Source of the DNA: Rhizobium sp. Root708
Lineage (GTDB): Bacteria > Pseudomonadota > Alphaproteobacteria > Rhizobiales > Rhizobiaceae
Assembly (NCBI RefSeq): GCF_001429725.1
Contig: NZ_LMHV01000043.1
Span: 208,938-272,937 of the forward strand
Reading direction: 5' to 3'
Length of the DNA stretch: 64,000 bases
The notes under the pieces are model-generated. The model had not been told where the DNA came from. It did no database searches and saw only the letters and a list, made by a program, of their open reading frames with translations. Position numbers and translations under genes: made by a program. Shown piece by piece: positions 17,642 through 26,045 of the stretch; the first letter of the stretch is position 1, and each line of letters opens with the position of its first letter.

Positions 17642-19540
17642 ATGCACGAAGGTAGCCACACTGAAGAGCGATCGATGTCGCCCCGCAAGCTCTTCTATCT
17701 TGCGCTGGGTTCCGTCGGCGTTGTCTATGGCGACATCGGCACGAGCCCGCTCTACGCGTTCCGCGAAGCCCTGAAGCCCGTTGCGGCTGACGGCCTGACG
17801 CGGTTTGAAGTCATCAGCCTTATCTCGCTGATGATCTGGGCTCTGACCATTATCGTTACCCTCAAATACGTGCTTTTCCTGCTGCGCGCCGACAACGAAG
17901 GCGAGGGCGGTACGCTCTCCCTGCTGGCCCTGCTGATGAAGACGGCTAACGGACACACCGCGTTTCTGATGCTGCTCGGTCTGGTCGGCGCCGCCCTGTT
18001 CCTTGGCGACGCGATGATCACGCCGGCGCTGTCGGTGCTCTCGGCCGTGGAAGGTCTGAAACTCGTTGCGCCCAGTTTGACCAGTTACATCGTACCGATC
18101 TCGGTCTTCATCCTTGCTTTGCTGTTTGCCGTGCAATCGCGCGGAACCGGCACCATGGCCCGCTTTTTCGGGCCGATCACTGCGCTCTGGTTCATCGTCA
18201 TGGCCGCGGCTGGCATTTCGCACATCTCCGATGACTACGGCATTCTGGCCGCGTTCAATCCGTATTATGCGATCAGCTTCCTGCTGCACGAAGGCTTCTA
18301 CGGCGTGGTCGTGCTCGGTGCGGTCTTCCTGACCGTAACCGGGGCCGAAGCCCTTTATGCGGATCTCGGTCACTTCGGCCGCCGCCCCATCCAGTGGGCG
18401 TGGTTCGCGCTGATCTTTCCGGCGCTGACGCTGAACTATCTGGGCCAGGGCGCCCTGGTGCTCGGCAATCCGATGGCGATGTCCGATCCGTTCTATCTGA
18501 TGTTCCCGCAGTGGGCGCTGCTGCCTGTCGTCATCCTTGCGACGGCCGCAACGATCATCGCCAGCCAAGCGGTCATAACCGGCGCCTTCTCGCTGGTTCG
18601 CCAGGGCATCAACCTCGGTTTCCTGCCGCGGATGGAAGTCCTCTTTACCTCCGAGACGAATACCGGACAGATCTTCGTGCCGTCGGTCAACGTCGTCTTG
18701 TTCTTCGGCGTGATCTTCCTCGTTTTGAGCTTCAAGACCTCGGATGCGCTGGCGACCGCCTATGGCATCTCGGTAACAGGCGCGATGGTCGTCACCTCGA
18801 TCATGGCGTTCGAGTTCGTTCGCGTTCGCTGGAACTGGTCGATCCCGGTCGCCACGCTTGCGCTCGCACCGCTGCTCGTCCTCGAAATGATCTTCCTCGG
18901 CGCCAACCTGCTGAAGATCCACGATGGCGGCTATATTCCGGTGCTGATTGCCACCGCCTTCACCATCATCATGTGGACGTGGCGCCGCGGCAGCGCGTTG
19001 CTGATGGAAAAGACGCGTCACACGGATATTCCGATGGCGTCGTTCGTCAGTTCCATCGAGCGCAAGAGCGACCATTCGCCGGCGCAGGTGCCGGGTACGG
19101 CCATATTCCTGACCAGCGATCCCGAATCGGCGCCGGCCGCATTGCTACACAATCTGAAGCACAACCATGTTCTGCATGAGAGGAACGTGATCCTGACCAT
19201 CCGGACGGTCAACAAGCCACGCGTGGCAAGCGCCGATCGCTACAAGATCGAGCCGATATCGGAGCGCTTCTCGCGCGTCGAACTGCTCTTCGGCTTCATG
19301 GAATCGCAAAACGTCTCGCAGGCGCTGGCGACCTTGCGCAAGACCGGGCTGAAGTTCGATATCATGTCGACGTCGTTCTACCTTGGACGCCGCAAGCTCG
19401 TCCCCGATGCCAAGTCGGGCATGCCTTACTGGCAGGACCGTCTTTATATTGCGCTCGCCAACGCCGCGGCCAATCCGTCGGACTACTTCCGGCTTCCGGC
19501 AAACCGCGTCGTCGAACTCGGTTCGCACGTTATCATCTGA
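17642..19540 (+). CDS. kup: Kup-type potassium uptake protein
   Basis: A 632-residue K+/H+ symporter of the KUP/HAK/KT family in the inner membrane. The signature VVYGDIGTSPLYAFREAL sits near the N-terminus, followed by about 12 hydrophobic helices to residue about 460 (for example GDAMITPALSVLSAVEG and GAEALYADLGHFG), and a cytoplasmic C-terminal domain of about 170 residues. Start ATG 17642 has no clear ribosome-binding site; ATG 17675 (MSPRKLFYL) with GAAGAG upstream is an equal candidate. A strong terminator follows at 19561. A long frame on the opposite strand is a coding shadow. Confidence 0.96.
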   Translation: MHEGSHTEERSMSPRKLFYLALGSVGVVYGDIGTSPLYAFREALKPVAADGLTRFEVISLISLMIWALTIIVTLKYVLFLLRADNEGEGGTLSLLALLMKTANGHTAFLMLLGLVGAALFLGDAMITPALSVLSAVEGLKLVAPSLTSYIVPISVFILALLFAVQSRGTGTMARFFGPITALWFIVMAAAGISHISDDYGILAAFNPYYAISFLLHEGFYGVVVLGAVFLTVTGAEALYADLGHFGRRPIQWAWFALIFPALTLNYLGQGALVLGNPMAMSDPFYLMFPQWALLPVVILATAATIIASQAVITGAFSLVRQGINLGFLPRMEVLFTSETNTGQIFVPSVNVVLFFGVIFLVLSFKTSDALATAYGISVTGAMVVTSIMAFEFVRVRWNWSIPVATLALAPLLVLEMIFLGANLLKIHDGGYIPVLIATAFTIIMWTWRRGSALLMEKTRHTDIPMASFVSSIERKSDHSPAQVPGTAIFLTSDPESAPAALLHNLKHNHVLHERNVILTIRTVNKPRVASADRYKIEPISERFSRVELLFGFMESQNVSQALATLRKTGLKFDIMSTSFYLGRRKLVPDAKSGMPYWQDRLYIALANAAANPSDYFRLPANRVVELGSHVII

Positions 19541-19560
19541 TCGAGCACGTGCTCATCTCC

Positions 19561-19587
19561 AAAGCCCGGCCCAGTGCCGGGCTTTTT
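19561..19587 (+). terminator. Rho-independent terminator of kup
   Basis: AAAGCCCGGC-CCAGT-GCCGGGCTTTTT forms a 10-bp GC-rich stem running into five T residues, 20 bp after the kup stop. Confidence 0.93.
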
Positions 19588-19701
19588 GCATTTTCCAAGA
19601 TGCTAATCTTTTCGCCCGCCCGCGCCCGACATTAACCAAGCATCAAGGTTAATAAGACATTTTCATCGGCATGTTCATGCGTTCCATGCCGGAGTTCCGC
19701 G

Positions 19702-20877
19702 TTGCGTCGAAATATCCATTCCCGTAGCAAGCTGCGCCTTCTGCTTCAGAACTGGAGCTCTCCCGCATTCTTCGGTGTCTGCGGATGGCTGCTTTTCCCG
19801 AGCGTTGCCTCTCACGCCGATCTCGCCGCGCTGCTTGCCGGGCTTGATCAGAGCCGCGACAACTGGCGCATGGTGATGACCAATTCCCCGGCGGGCTCCA
19901 TTCATCAGGCGGAGCTCACCTTCTCGGATCCCGTCGTCACCGGTACGATCGCCGCCGGCGCTGGAATGGTGTTGCCCGATGGGCGCAAGGTGGCCTTCGT
20001 CACCAAGGACAAGGGACACGAAGACACCGCCGACGAGGATCGCGTCAACCGGCAAGGCAAGAAGGGCCGGGTGGTCGCGGTCGAACAGGTCCAGCCGCCC
20101 AAGGATTTCTCCGCCGGCTCCATTCTCCAGCGCACCCGCCTGTTGCAGCCGAACTTCGATATCAAGGACAAATCGGTTTTCGTGAAGCCCAAGATCAAGG
20201 GCAAGGAAATCGAGATTGCCACGAGCTTCTACACGAAGCAGGCGCCGAAGCCGGATCGCGGCATGTCGCCATTGCTTGCGGGTCTCGTGACAAGCGACAA
20301 GGCCGACGTGCTTGCGACCGCCTATGCGCCGGCGGGCCCCGATTACTCCCGACAGTCTCCGTTCGATTCGATCCTGACGGAAAAGGCCAGCGACGGTCGC
20401 TTCGTGCCGCAGATCGGTCCGCGCGATCACGCTTGGGCAGCGAGCGTATTGGCGCCGTCCGTCTTTTCGGCCGCCGAACAACAGTGCCTTGCTTCCGGCA
20501 TCTACTTCGAAGCCCGTGGCGAGACGGTGAAAGGTCAGGCCGCCGTCGCCCAGGTTATTCTCAACCGGGTTCGCAATCCGGCCTATCCGAAAACCATCTG
20601 CGGCGTCGTCTATCAGAACGAAGACTGGCGCAACCGCTGCCAGTTCTCCTTCGCATGCGACAACATCAAGGACCGCGTGAACTCGCAATATCACTGGAGA
20701 ATCGCCCGCGAGGTCGCGATGGCCGTTACCGCCGGCAAGATCTGGCTGCCGCAAGTCGGCTCCGCCACGCACTACCATGCCGTCTATGTTCGCCCGAAAT
20801 GGGCAAAGACCATGGAGAAGGTCGGCCGCATCGGGCTCCATATTTTCTACCGCACCTATGGCGGCGGCTGGAGCTGA
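19702..20877 (+). CDS. SleB-type cell wall hydrolase
   Basis: A 391-residue exported peptidoglycan hydrolase. A hydrophobic stretch at residues about 15-33 (SPAFFGVCGWLLFPSVASHA) acts as signal peptide or anchor, about 200 residues form a lineage-specific middle, and residues about 265-388 are a Hydrolase_2/SleB domain (CLASGIYFEARGE with its catalytic Glu, QVILNRVRN, CQFSFACD, THYHAVYVRPKW). The start is TTG 19702: GGAG lies 7 bp upstream, and the nearby ATGs at 19671, 19677 and 19686 are in another frame that ends within 60 bp. The gene is flanked by the kup terminator and the atp operon promoter, so it is monocistronic. Confidence 0.9.
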   Translation: MRRNIHSRSKLRLLLQNWSSPAFFGVCGWLLFPSVASHADLAALLAGLDQSRDNWRMVMTNSPAGSIHQAELTFSDPVVTGTIAAGAGMVLPDGRKVAFVTKDKGHEDTADEDRVNRQGKKGRVVAVEQVQPPKDFSAGSILQRTRLLQPNFDIKDKSVFVKPKIKGKEIEIATSFYTKQAPKPDRGMSPLLAGLVTSDKADVLATAYAPAGPDYSRQSPFDSILTEKASDGRFVPQIGPRDHAWAASVLAPSVFSAAEQQCLASGIYFEARGETVKGQAAVAQVILNRVRNPAYPKTICGVVYQNEDWRNRCQFSFACDNIKDRVNSQYHWRIAREVAMAVTAGKIWLPQVGSATHYHAVYVRPKWAKTMEKVGRIGLHIFYRTYGGGWS

Positions 20878-21022
20878 TAAGGGCTGTAACACCAGATTCT
20901 CTGGCTTCCCGGCCCCGCTAAAAGCGGATTCTTTGCCTCGATTTTCGCGCAAGCCGGCCCCAGCATCCTAAGCATATGTTTTTGCCCGGTTATTTTATGG
21001 CTGGACATCGACTGCCTACGCC

Positions 21023-21051
21023 TTGACTATGCTTTTTGCTAAAACTATGTT
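21023..21051 (+). promoter_or_regulatory. sigma70-type promoter of the F0 atp operon
   Basis: TTGACT (21023-21028), 17 bp, then TATGTT (21046-21051) form a near-consensus housekeeping promoter about 105 bp upstream of atpI, in the 278-bp gap after the cell wall hydrolase gene. Confidence 0.65.
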
Positions 21052-21155
21052 GCGCGCGACTTCAAAACGGGCCGGAAGGTTCTCGAGCCTTGGGGTCGTT
21101 GTCCTGAAAACCGGGGTAGCGGGAACGCGGACAATGACAGGCGGAGGAGAGCACC

Positions 21156-21500
21156 ATGGCGGATGACCGGGAAGAAAGTCTGGAAAAGCGCCGGACGCAA
21201 CTGGGAGCGGAACTCGCAACCAAGCGCGTCGAAGCGGGGAAGGAAGAGGCTATCGAAGCCAGCGCCGAGGCCAGCCGTAAAGGCTATGCCCAGGCGATGA
21301 AGCTTTCGAGCGAATTCATCTCCGCGATCGTTGTCGGTGCCCTTCTCGGCTATCTCTTGGACCGTTTTGTCGGCACGGCGCCTTGGGGATTGATTGTTCT
21401 TCTTCTTCTCGGATTCTGTGCCGGTGTATTGAACGTTTTGCGTGCTGCGGGAAAGGTTTCGAATCCGGATCCTGCCGAGCGCCAGAATGGTAGAAAATAG
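21156..21500 (+). CDS. atpI: F0F1 ATP synthase assembly protein AtpI
   Basis: A 114-residue membrane protein with a charged N-terminal half and two C-terminal transmembrane helices (FISAIVVGALLGYLLDRF and GLIVLLLLGFCAGVLNVLRA), the AtpI/ATPase gene 1 pattern. It assists assembly of the c-ring. The start ATG is preceded by a strong GGAGGAG. It is the first gene of the F0-only operon; in alphaproteobacteria F0 and F1 genes are in separate operons. Confidence 0.92.
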   Translation: MADDREESLEKRRTQLGAELATKRVEAGKEEAIEASAEASRKGYAQAMKLSSEFISAIVVGALLGYLLDRFVGTAPWGLIVLLLLGFCAGVLNVLRAAGKVSNPDPAERQNGRK

Positions 21501-21573
21501 GGCAGGGCGCTCCGGCGTTCGATCCAGTGCAATAATCCCGTCTCGCGCGGGCTAAAGATAGAGAGAACAAGCG

Positions 21574-22326
21574 GTGTCTAACGATCCGACCCATCAGTTC
21601 CTGATCCAGAAGATTGTGCCGATCGAAGTCGGTGGAATTGATTTCTCGTTTACGAACGCATCGCTCTTTATGATGGCCTCTGCTGCCGTTGCTGCTGGCT
21701 TCCTTTATTTCTCGACGTCGAATCGGGCGATCGTTCCGGGCCGTTCGCAGTCGGTTGCCGAGATGTCCTATGAGTTCATCGCCAACATGCTGAAGGAAGG
21801 CGCCGGATCCAAGGGGATGAAGTTCTTCCCGCTGGTCTTCTCGCTCTTCATGTTCGTGCTGACCGCAAACCTGCTCGGCATGTTCCCGTACTTCTTCACG
21901 GTTACCAGCCAGATCATCGTCACCTTCGCGCTCGCGCTGCTCGTGATCGGCACGGTTCTCGTCTACGGCTTCTATAAGCACGGCTTTCATTTCCTGAATG
22001 TTTTTGTCCCGCAAGGCGTTCCCGGCATTCTTCTGCCGCTCGTCGTGACGATCGAAATCATCTCTTTCCTGTCCCGTCCGATTTCGCTCTCGGTTCGTCT
22101 TTTCGCTAACATGCTGGCTGGTCATATCACCCTGAAAGTGTTCGCAGGCTTCGTTGCCTCGCTTGGAGCACTGGGTGCGGTCGGCATCGGTGGCGCAGTC
22201 CTTCCCCTCCTCATGACCGTCGCCCTGACTGGTCTCGAGTTCCTCGTCGCCTTCCTCCAGGCTTACGTCTTTGCGGTGCTGACTTGCATGTACCTCAACG
22301 ACGCGATCCACCCGGGTGGCCACTAA
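21574..22326 (+). CDS. atpB: ATP synthase F0 subunit a
   Basis: A 250-residue stator subunit that provides the proton half-channels. Five or six membrane helices are visible; the essential Arg lies in SVRLFANMLAGH (residue about 190), and the C-terminal helix has LEFLVAFLQAYVFAVLTCMYLNDA. It starts with GTG at 21574, 73 bp after atpI, with GAGAG upstream. The c subunit follows 70 bp downstream. Confidence 0.97.
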   Translation: MSNDPTHQFLIQKIVPIEVGGIDFSFTNASLFMMASAAVAAGFLYFSTSNRAIVPGRSQSVAEMSYEFIANMLKEGAGSKGMKFFPLVFSLFMFVLTANLLGMFPYFFTVTSQIIVTFALALLVIGTVLVYGFYKHGFHFLNVFVPQGVPGILLPLVVTIEIISFLSRPISLSVRLFANMLAGHITLKVFAGFVASLGALGAVGIGGAVLPLLMTVALTGLEFLVAFLQAYVFAVLTCMYLNDAIHPGGH

Positions 22327-22396
22327 GGGATACCGACATTGACGTCCAAGGACGTCAGTCAATTCGCCGCAACACACCATTTCAAAGGAGTTCAAC

Positions 22397-22624
22397 ATGG
22401 ACGCGGAAGCAGCAAAATTCATCGGTGCAGGCCTCGCTTGCTTTGGTATGGCCGGTACGGCTCTCGGCCTCGGCAACATCTTCGGCAGCTACCTGTCCGG
22501 CGCTCTGCGCAATCCGTCTGCCGCTGACAGCCAGTTCGGCCGTCTGGTATTCGGCTTCGCCGTTACGGAAGCTCTGGGCATCTTCTCGCTGCTCGTAGCT
22601 CTCCTTCTGCTGTTCGCCGTTTAA
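22397..22624 (+). CDS. atpE: ATP synthase F0 subunit c
   Basis: A 75-residue hairpin of two membrane helices joined by the polar loop LRNP. The proton-carrying carboxylate is the Glu in VTEALGIF (residue about 58). An AAAGGAG ribosome-binding site sits 7 bp before the ATG, stronger than those of its neighbours, which fits the high stoichiometry needed. A long intercistronic hairpin follows directly. Confidence 0.97.
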   Translation: MDAEAAKFIGAGLACFGMAGTALGLGNIFGSYLSGALRNPSAADSQFGRLVFGFAVTEALGIFSLLVALLLLFAV

Positions 22625-22637
22625 TTTCGGCGCACTG

Positions 22638-22674
22638 AAGGATCACGGCCTGCAGACCGCAAGCCGTGATCCTT
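22638..22674 (+). promoter_or_regulatory. intercistronic hairpin after atpE
   Basis: AAGGATCACGGC and GCCGTGATCCTT form a perfect 12-bp stem with a 13-base loop between atpE and atpF'. A short TTTGC follows, not a full T-tract. It probably stabilises the 3' end of an atpIBE transcript or acts as a partial terminator, raising subunit c over b and b'. Confidence 0.7.
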
Positions 22675-22696
22675 TGCATTTGCAGTACACCTGGAG

Positions 22697-23341
22697 GTGA
22701 GCATGTTTTTTGTGACCCCGGCTTACGCTGAAGAAGCCCCGGCGGGAACCGCAGAAACTGGTACAGCTACCGGTGCAGACGCGCATGCCGCCCCGGCAGC
22801 AGGCGAAGTCCACACCGAGACCGGCGTACCGGCCGAGCATCACGGTGGCGGCGTATTCCCGCCTTTCGATTCGTCGACTTACGCCTCGCAGCTCCTGTGG
22901 CTGGCGATCACGTTCGTTGTCTTCTTCGTGCTCATGCAAAAGGTCATTACGCCGCGTATCGGCGGGATCCTCGAGCAGCGCCACAATCGCATTTCGCAGG
23001 ACCTCGAGGAAGCCGGTCGACTGAAGGCCGAAGCTGACGCCGACGTCGCTGCCTACGAGGCCGAACTGGCTGCCGCGCGCACCAAGGCCAACTCGATCGG
23101 CACCGCCGCTCGCGAAGCAGCCAAGCTCAAGGCCGAAGCCGACCGCAAGGCCGTCGAAGCCAGCCTCGGCGAAAAGCTGAAGGCAGCGGAAGGCCGCATC
23201 TCGGACATCAAGGCGAAGGCTTTCGCCGACGTCGGTGCGATCGCCGAGGAAACCGCAACGGCTGTCGTGGAACAGCTGATCGGCACTGCAGCCAAGGCAG
23301 ATGTTGCCGCTGCGGTCGCCGACCTCAAGAAGGGGGCTTGA
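22697..23341 (+). CDS. ATP synthase F0 subunit b'
   Basis: A 214-residue peripheral-stalk subunit. It has an Ala/Gly/Thr/His-rich N-terminal extension (residues about 10-55), one membrane helix (SQLLWLAITFVVFFVLMQKVI) and a long Ala/Lys/Glu-rich coiled coil, typical of the b' of alphaproteobacteria (atpF' or atpG). GGAGGTGAGC precedes the ATG. The following atpF begins 3 bp after its stop, so the b/b' heterodimer is made from coupled genes. Confidence 0.95.
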   Translation: MSMFFVTPAYAEEAPAGTAETGTATGADAHAAPAAGEVHTETGVPAEHHGGGVFPPFDSSTYASQLLWLAITFVVFFVLMQKVITPRIGGILEQRHNRISQDLEEAGRLKAEADADVAAYEAELAAARTKANSIGTAAREAAKLKAEADRKAVEASLGEKLKAAEGRISDIKAKAFADVGAIAEETATAVVEQLIGTAAKADVAAAVADLKKGA

Positions 23342-23344
23342 TCG

Positions 23345-23830
23345 ATGGCACTTGACGCAACATTCTTTGCGATGATCGGCCTGTTCATCTTCCTGGGACT
23401 GGTTGTCTACCTCAAGGTTCCTGGAATGATGGCGAAGTCGCTCGACGACCGCGCCGACCAGATCCGCAACGAACTGGCTGAAGCCAAGCGCCTGCGCGAA
23501 GAGGCCCAGCATCTGCTGGCCGAATACCAGCGCAAGCGCAAGGAAGCCGAAGCCGAGGCCGCACACATCGTTGCTGCAGCCGAGCGCGAAGCTGAAATGC
23601 TGACCGCGGAAGCCAAGAAGAAGACGGAAGAGTTCGTTGCGAACCGTACGCTCGTCTCCGAACAGAAGATCAAGCAGGCGGAAGCCGATGCGATGAAGGC
23701 GGTTCGTTCCGCTGCCGTCGATCTGGCGATCTCAGCTGCTGAATCGGTTCTGGCAAAGAAGGCCGATACCAAGGTCCAGTCGACGCTCTTCAGCGACGCC
23801 GTCGGCCAGGTAAAAAGCCGCCTGAACTGA
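23345..23830 (+). CDS. atpF: ATP synthase F0 subunit b
   Basis: A 161-residue peripheral-stalk subunit with one N-terminal membrane helix (FFAMIGLFIFLGLVVYLKVPGMM) and a charged coiled coil to the C-terminus (LDDRADQIRNELAEAKRLREEA). It is the last gene of the F0 operon, and a strong terminator follows 20 bp after the stop. Confidence 0.96.
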   Translation: MALDATFFAMIGLFIFLGLVVYLKVPGMMAKSLDDRADQIRNELAEAKRLREEAQHLLAEYQRKRKEAEAEAAHIVAAAEREAEMLTAEAKKKTEEFVANRTLVSEQKIKQAEADAMKAVRSAAVDLAISAAESVLAKKADTKVQSTLFSDAVGQVKSRLN

Positions 23831-23849
23831 GATATAATCTCTGACCTTG

Positions 23850-23876
23850 AAAAGCCCCGCTATGCGGGGCTTTTTT
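23850..23876 (+). terminator. Rho-independent terminator of the F0 atp operon
   Basis: AAAAGCCCCGC-TAT-GCGGGGCTTTTTT: an 11-bp stem with a 3-base loop and six T residues. On the minus strand the same element ends in AAAA/TTTT and may also serve rnhB. Confidence 0.95.
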
Positions 23877-23975
23877 CGTTTGTGCGGGATGGTACTGGGC
23901 AAGCGTGGATGATCGTGCAAGCCGCCTCTGTCAGGCGCCAGGCGGCGATCATCGCGGCGCTCGGATGACCGACAC

Positions 23976-24644
23976 CTAGTCGCTAAGGGGCTCGGTGCGT
24001 CTCAGCGGCCGGAATGTCATGCGGTGCAGCGAGCACGGTCCGTGGGCCTCGATGCTGGTGCGATGTTGAGCCGTTCCGTAGCCTGCGTGGGCCGCGAAGC
24101 CATAGGCCGGAAAGATGATATGAGCGCGGGTCATCATCCTGTCACGCGTCACTTTGGCGACGATCGATGCCGCCGCGATGGAAACGGACCGCGCATCACC
24201 TTTGACCACGGCCTGGCCGGGGCAGTCGAGACCAAGCGGCACATCGAGGCCGTCGGTCAGGACATAGCTTGCCGGGATCGCCAGTCCGCGAATGGCGCGT
24301 CGCATCGCATCGAGACTGGCCTTGCGGATATCCGTCGCATCGATGCGCGTCGCACTCGACGAGGCAATTGAAACAGTGGCGGTCGCCAGGATCTGCTCGA
24401 AGAGTTCCTCACGGCGCTGCGCGGATAGCTGCTTCGAATCGTTCAATCCGTCTGGAATTCGTTTCGGATCGAGGATCACCGCCGCTGCAACGACAGGCCC
24501 GGCGAGCGGTCCACGCCCGGCCTCATCCGCACCGGCAACAGGCCAATGCCCGGCCTTGCGCGCTTTAAGCTCGAGCCGGAAATCCGGCACGAGAGGAACA
24601 TCTTCGAAAAGCATAGGAGAATCGGGTGGCGTGCGACGTTTCAT
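23976..24644 (-). CDS. rnhB: ribonuclease HII
   Basis: A 222-residue endonuclease that cuts RNA in RNA-DNA hybrids, including single ribonucleotides. The catalytic motifs are visible: ADEAGRGPLAGP with its Asp-Glu pair (about residues 40-51) and later KGDARSVSIAAASIVAKVTRD. The extra N-terminal 30 residues are typical of rhizobial RNase HII; ATG 24614 (MLFEDVP) is an alternative start. It lies 105 bp downstream of the radical SAM gene on the same strand, with a hairpin between, so it may share the SOS-type promoter. Confidence 0.95.
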   Translation of the reverse strand: MKRRTPPDSPMLFEDVPLVPDFRLELKARKAGHWPVAGADEAGRGPLAGPVVAAAVILDPKRIPDGLNDSKQLSAQRREELFEQILATATVSIASSSATRIDATDIRKASLDAMRRAIRGLAIPASYVLTDGLDVPLGLDCPGQAVVKGDARSVSIAAASIVAKVTRDRMMTRAHIIFPAYGFAAHAGYGTAQHRTSIEAHGPCSLHRMTFRPLRRTEPLSD

Positions 24645-24717
24645 GCGGCTGAACTTCGCACGCCAACCCGATTTCCTGCAAGTCCCCGGATCAGGGCGGC
24701 GGGCCGGAGACTTGGAG

Positions 24718-24742
24718 GCAGACGGCCTGGGGTGCCGTCTGC
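24718..24742 (-). terminator. hairpin between the radical SAM gene and rnhB
   Basis: GCAGACGGC and GCCGTCTGC pair perfectly (9 bp) around a 7-base loop, starting 8 bp after the radical SAM stop on the minus strand. It lacks a T-tract, so read-through into rnhB is likely. Confidence 0.55.
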
Positions 24743-24749
24743 AAGCTTG

Positions 24750-25907
24750 TTAGAGCAGCGAGAGCTGCACGCCGCTGCCATCGGGCGGCGTAAACAGATC
24801 GTCGCGCAGCGGCATCGTGCGGCGCGTCATGCCGAGGCGCTTCGTTGCCATCTCGAACCGGCGGGCGATCTGCCAGGCATAAGGGCCGGCACCTTTCATC
24901 CGCTTGCCGAACTCGGCGTCATAATCCTTCCCGCCGCGCATCGACCGCACCAGCGACATGACATGACGATAACGGTCCGGGTAGTTCTGCAGCAGCCAGT
25001 CGCGAAACAGCGGCGACACCTCAAGCGGCAGGCGAAGAATGACGTAGCCCGCCTCCAGTGCGCCGGCGGCCCGTGCCGCCTCGAGGATGCGTTCGACCTC
25101 GTGGTCGTTGAGGGCGGGAATAACAGGGGCGACCATGGCCGACGTCGGCACGCCGGCCTCGCTCAGCAAGCGGATCGCTTCCAGCCGACGCGTTGGCGTC
25201 GAGGCTCTGGGTTCCATCGTGCGCGCCAGCTTGCGGTCGAGCGTGGTGACCGACAGCGAGGCCCGGATGAGGTTCTTTGCCGCCATCCGTTCAAGGATGT
25301 CGATGTCGCGCAGGATCAGCGCCGACTTGGTGACGATCGAGACAGGATGGTTTGCCTTTTCGAGAACTTCCAGGATCTGGCGCATGACCCGCCATTCCTT
25401 CTCGATTGGCTGATAGGGATCGGTGTTGGTGCCGATTGCGATCACCCGGGGCTTGTAGCCGGGTTTGGCCAGCTCGCGTTCCAGCAAGCGTGCGGCATCT
25501 GGCTTTGCAAAAAGCTTCGCCTCGAAATCCAGCCCTGCCGACAATCCCATGTAAGCGTGGGTCGGACGGGCAAAGCAGTAAATGCAGCCATGCTCGCAGC
25601 CTCGATACGGATTGATCGACCGGTCGAAGGGGATATCGGGCGACTCGTTGCGCGTGATCGCCGTGCGCGGCTTCTCGATCTGCACCTCGGTCTTGAATGG
25701 CGGCAATTCCTCGAGCGTCTGCCAACCGTCATCGAAGGTTTCTCTCTGCTGTGGCTCGAAGCGGCCAGTCGGGTTCAGGCCCGCAGCTCTGCCGCGCCGG
25801 CGATCCACCTCGATCCTCAGACCGGAAGACACGATCATCGCATCGGCAATATCTGCCGTATTGGCAGGCGCGAATGCGGCCTGCCCTGCAAGGGACTGCT
25901 CGTTCAT
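24750..25907 (-). CDS. PA0069-family radical SAM protein
   Basis: A 385-residue radical S-adenosylmethionine protein of the PA0069/Rv2578c family, related to spore photoproduct lyase-like proteins. The 4Fe-4S motif reads RGCEHGCIYCFARP (CxxxCxxC, residues about 106-119), followed by GLDFEAKLFAK and IGTNTDPYQPIEKEW. The function of the family is not established. Two features point to DNA repair: the C-terminus ends in VQLSLL, close to the beta-clamp-binding consensus QL(S/D)LF, and a GAAC-N7-GAAC LexA-type box lies 70 bp upstream of the start. rnhB is downstream on the same strand. Confidence 0.9.
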   Translation of the reverse strand: MNEQSLAGQAAFAPANTADIADAMIVSSGLRIEVDRRRGRAAGLNPTGRFEPQQRETFDDGWQTLEELPPFKTEVQIEKPRTAITRNESPDIPFDRSINPYRGCEHGCIYCFARPTHAYMGLSAGLDFEAKLFAKPDAARLLERELAKPGYKPRVIAIGTNTDPYQPIEKEWRVMRQILEVLEKANHPVSIVTKSALILRDIDILERMAAKNLIRASLSVTTLDRKLARTMEPRASTPTRRLEAIRLLSEAGVPTSAMVAPVIPALNDHEVERILEAARAAGALEAGYVILRLPLEVSPLFRDWLLQNYPDRYRHVMSLVRSMRGGKDYDAEFGKRMKGAGPYAWQIARRFEMATKRLGMTRRTMPLRDDLFTPPDGSGVQLSLL

Positions 25908-25976
25908 CGGATTCTCCAGCGTCGGAAGCCATTGCCTCCGCCCGTTTTGATGATTAAATTCCTATCGAGAAAATGA

Positions 25977-25991
25977 GAACAATGCAAGAAC
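25977..25991. promoter_or_regulatory. candidate LexA (SOS) box
   Basis: GAAC-AATGCAA-GAAC matches exactly the GAAC-N7-GAAC direct repeat known as the LexA box of Rhizobiaceae. It lies 70-84 bp upstream of the radical SAM start and 55-69 bp upstream of the divergent glycosyltransferase start, in an A-rich promoter region, so it could control either or both. Confidence 0.75.
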
Positions 25992-26045
25992 AAAATTGGA
26001 AAAGTGGCGCTGGCAAAACTTTGTGCGGCGCTCTATAAATAGGCA

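Noticed and set aside
17330..19075. 581-codon open frame antisense to corA/kup
   Set aside because: It is rich in Arg, Asp, Gln and His, the usual signature of a shadow of a GC-rich gene, has no family resemblance, and overlaps firmly identified genes.
19675..20952. 425-codon open frame antisense to the cell wall hydrolase gene
   Set aside because: It lacks any domain and mirrors the codon bias of the real gene on the other strand.
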